From NCBI GenBank assembly GCA_036375275.1, contig DASUSF010000094.1:1-7153 (forward strand): a DNA stretch of 7,153 bases. The letters run 5' to 3'. How positions within the stretch are numbered: the first letter of the stretch is position 1; every line of letters begins with the position of its first letter. Both the position numbers and the translations under genes were made by a program. Under the pieces are notes generated by a model. It worked only from the letters and a program-made list of their open reading frames with translations, had not been told where the DNA came from and made no database searches. Source of the stretch: DASUSF01 sp036375275 (GTDB lineage Bacteria > Pseudomonadota > Alphaproteobacteria > Geminicoccales > Geminicoccaceae). This document shows positions 6,019 through 7,153 of this stretch, one piece after another.

Positions 6019-7008
6019 TCAAGGGACGACCGGAACGGGCAGCGTCCGGCCCCGCCCGCCGGCGACTTCCCTGAGCCGGTCCGGGTAGTCGGTGATGATG
6101 CCGTCGACGCCGAGATCGATCAGGTGCGCCATGCTCTCCCTGTCGTTGACCGTCCAGACCACCACCTCGAGCCCGAGCGCGTGCGCCCGCGCGAGATCGG
6201 CCGCGGCGAGGTCGCCGTGGTAGGGCGACCACACCTCGCAGCCCGCAGCGCCGACGAGGTCCGGCACGCTCTCGAAATCGTCGGCGTCCAGCCCGGCGAG
6301 CCAGGGCGAGGCGCCGGCGCGCCAGCGCTCGAGGGTGTCGAGCCAGCGGCGCTCGGCGGTGAGGCAGACGGTCCTAACCTCGGGCGCGCGCTCGTTCACG
6401 ACCCGGAGCGTCCGCCAGTCGAAGCTCTGGACGGTGGTCCGCCCGGCGATGCCGAGCGCCCGGATCTCCTCGACCAGCTCGCGCGCGAAAACCTCCGGCG
6501 GCGGCGCGAGGTCGGGCTCGAGCGGCGAGAGCTTGGTCTCGACGTTGAAGCGGACGGCGTCCGCGCCGAGCCGCCGCGTGAGCGCGACGACCTCGGCGAG
6601 CGTCGGCACGCGCGCGCCGTCGGCCGGACGCTGTTCCGGGAAGTCCTCGGCGTGATCGCTGCCGGGACGGCTCCGCCCGACGTCGAAGGCCTGGATCTGC
6701 TCGAGGTCCAGGTCCAGAAGCCGCGGCCCCGGCGGCTCGAGCCAGCGGCCGGCCGGGTCGCGGGTCAGATCGGGGTCGAGGCGCGGATCGTGGCTGACCA
6801 CGAGCTCCCCGTCCCGGCTCATCCCGAGGTCGAGCTCGAGGGTCGTGACGCCGATCCGGAGCGCCGTCTCGAACCCCGGGAGCGTGTTCTCCGGGGCCAG
6901 CCCGCGGGCGCCCCGATGACCCTGCAGATCGAAGGCCGCGCCGGGCGGCGCCGCCGCGCCGAGCAGGAGCCCCACGGCGGCGAAAAGAAGGCCCGGCGAG
7001 ACTCTCAT
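6019..7008 (-). CDS. Secreted glycerophosphodiester phosphodiesterase
   Basis: The protein is 329 residues. A signal peptide (about 1-25, hydrophobic LLFAAVGLLLGAAA, ending GAA before F) places it in the periplasm. The GDPD TIM barrel follows with its catalytic set: GHRG with His31-Arg32, APEN with Glu40-Asn41, ELD with Glu58 and Asp60, the second histidine His73 in SHDP, NVETK with Glu157 and Lys159, VQSFDW (193-198), VVWTVND (283-289) and the closing GIITDYPD (303-310). It should hydrolyse glycerophosphodiesters from phospholipid breakdown to glycerol 3-phosphate and an alcohol, as GlpQ does. The start is ATG 7008, because the signal peptide begins there; the frame continues upstream to 7080 but that part overlaps the divergent gene. 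GGCGGA 6 nt upstream is a moderate ribosome-binding site. No phosphate-regulation box was recognised. Confidence 0.94.
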   Translation of the reverse strand: MRVSPGLLFAAVGLLLGAAAPPGAAFDLQGHRGARGLAPENTLPGFETALRIGVTTLELDLGMSRDGELVVSHDPRLDPDLTRDPAGRWLEPPGPRLLDLDLEQIQAFDVGRSRPGSDHAEDFPEQRPADGARVPTLAEVVALTRRLGADAVRFNVETKLSPLEPDLAPPPEVFARELVEEIRALGIAGRTTVQSFDWRTLRVVNERAPEVRTVCLTAERRWLDTLERWRAGASPWLAGLDADDFESVPDLVGAAGCEVWSPYHGDLAAADLARAHALGLEVVVWTVNDRESMAHLIDLGVDGIITDYPDRLREVAGGRGRTLPVPVVP

Positions 7009-7062
7009 CGAAAATCCGCCGTGATAGGATGATGCGAGCTCGGGACCACGGCGGCCGCCTGC
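7009..7062. promoter_or_regulatory. Divergent intergenic region, 54 bp
   Basis: This is the gap between the start codons of the phosphodiesterase gene (minus) and the partial gene at the right end (plus). It must hold the start signals of both unless promoters lie inside the genes. A TAGGAT hexamer at 7025-7030 could serve as a plus-strand -10 element, but I see no matching -35 sequence. No operator-like palindrome was found. Confidence 0.3.
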
Positions 7063-7153
7063 ATGATCGAGACCTTCCACGCCTACGGGGTCGACGACCT
7101 CAGCCTCTACGACGATGCCGACGCCGCCGTCGAGCGGATCGAGGCGATCTACG
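7063..7153 (+). CDS. 5' end of a divergent gene, product unrecognised (cut by window edge)
   Basis: Thirty codons are visible from ATG 7063 to the window end (MIETFHAYGVDDLSLYDDADAAVERIEAIY). All but one end in G or C, which is strong evidence for coding, and no stop occurs. An in-frame TGA at 7030-7032 and the absence of other start codons fix the start. The ribosome-binding site is not obvious. The residues suggest a soluble acidic N-terminus with a helix (DADAAVERIEAIY); too little is present to name a family. It runs divergently from the phosphodiesterase gene. Confidence 0.7.
   Translation, partial: MIETFHAYGVDDLSLYDDADAAVERIEAIY

Noticed and set aside
5312..6232. 306-codon minus-strand open frame
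   Set aside because: It runs across the repeats and overlaps the DUF427 gene in another frame. The product is Arg/Gly/Pro-rich without any domain, whereas DUF427 is unmistakable in its own frame.
6124..7032. 302-codon plus-strand open frame
   Set aside because: It is a shadow of the phosphodiesterase gene, whose catalytic residues and signal peptide are on the minus strand.

Overview
This is a GC-rich window in which third codon positions are overwhelmingly G or C. The gene content fits an alphaproteobacterium, possibly Rhodospirillales-like: a MoxR/CoxD-type ATPase with a CoxE-type VWA protein, a betaine-homocysteine methyltransferase-type enzyme, and DUF1289 and DUF427 proteins. The taxonomic call is an inference from gene types and composition, not a phylogeny. 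Nearly all genes lie on the minus strand; one partial gene at the far right runs on the plus strand.

Minus-strand genes in transcription order. A secreted glycerophosphodiester phosphodiesterase (7008-6019) is followed by a DUF427 protein (5949-5569), a small four-cysteine DUF1289 protein (5315-5082) and a zinc-type homocysteine S-methyltransferase (4969-3977). After a 354 bp gap come a MoxR/CoxD-type AAA+ ATPase (3622-2708), a Uma2-family putative nuclease (2510-1953), a secreted PA14-domain protein (1837-1244) and a CoxE-like VWA protein (1229 to beyond the left edge). The usual moxR-VWA neighbour pair is therefore split by two unrelated-looking genes. The VWA gene starts from a TTG whose Shine-Dalgarno sequence directly follows the PA14 stop codon, so these two genes look translationally coupled.

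The most notable unexplained structure is a small family of imperfect palindromic intergenic repeats of about 70-90 bp. Two related copies flank the DUF1289 gene (4992-5084 and 5484-5571, with a second hairpin at 5431-5489), and a diverged copy in the opposite orientation lies upstream of the Uma2 gene (2546-2620). Two copies start exactly at, and include, the stop codon of the gene they follow, and copy B fills almost the whole gap before the methyltransferase start.

The 3623-3976 gap holds no convincing protein gene. It contains a perfect 8 bp hairpin upstream of moxR, a 37-codon ORF with a strong ribosome-binding site but weak coding bias, and a less GC-rich stretch with a further hairpin. 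I see no tRNA, rRNA, CRISPR array, insertion sequence or transposase. The window does not, on its own, show a clearly new defence or mobile system. The repeat family and the PA14/VWA coupling are its best leads.
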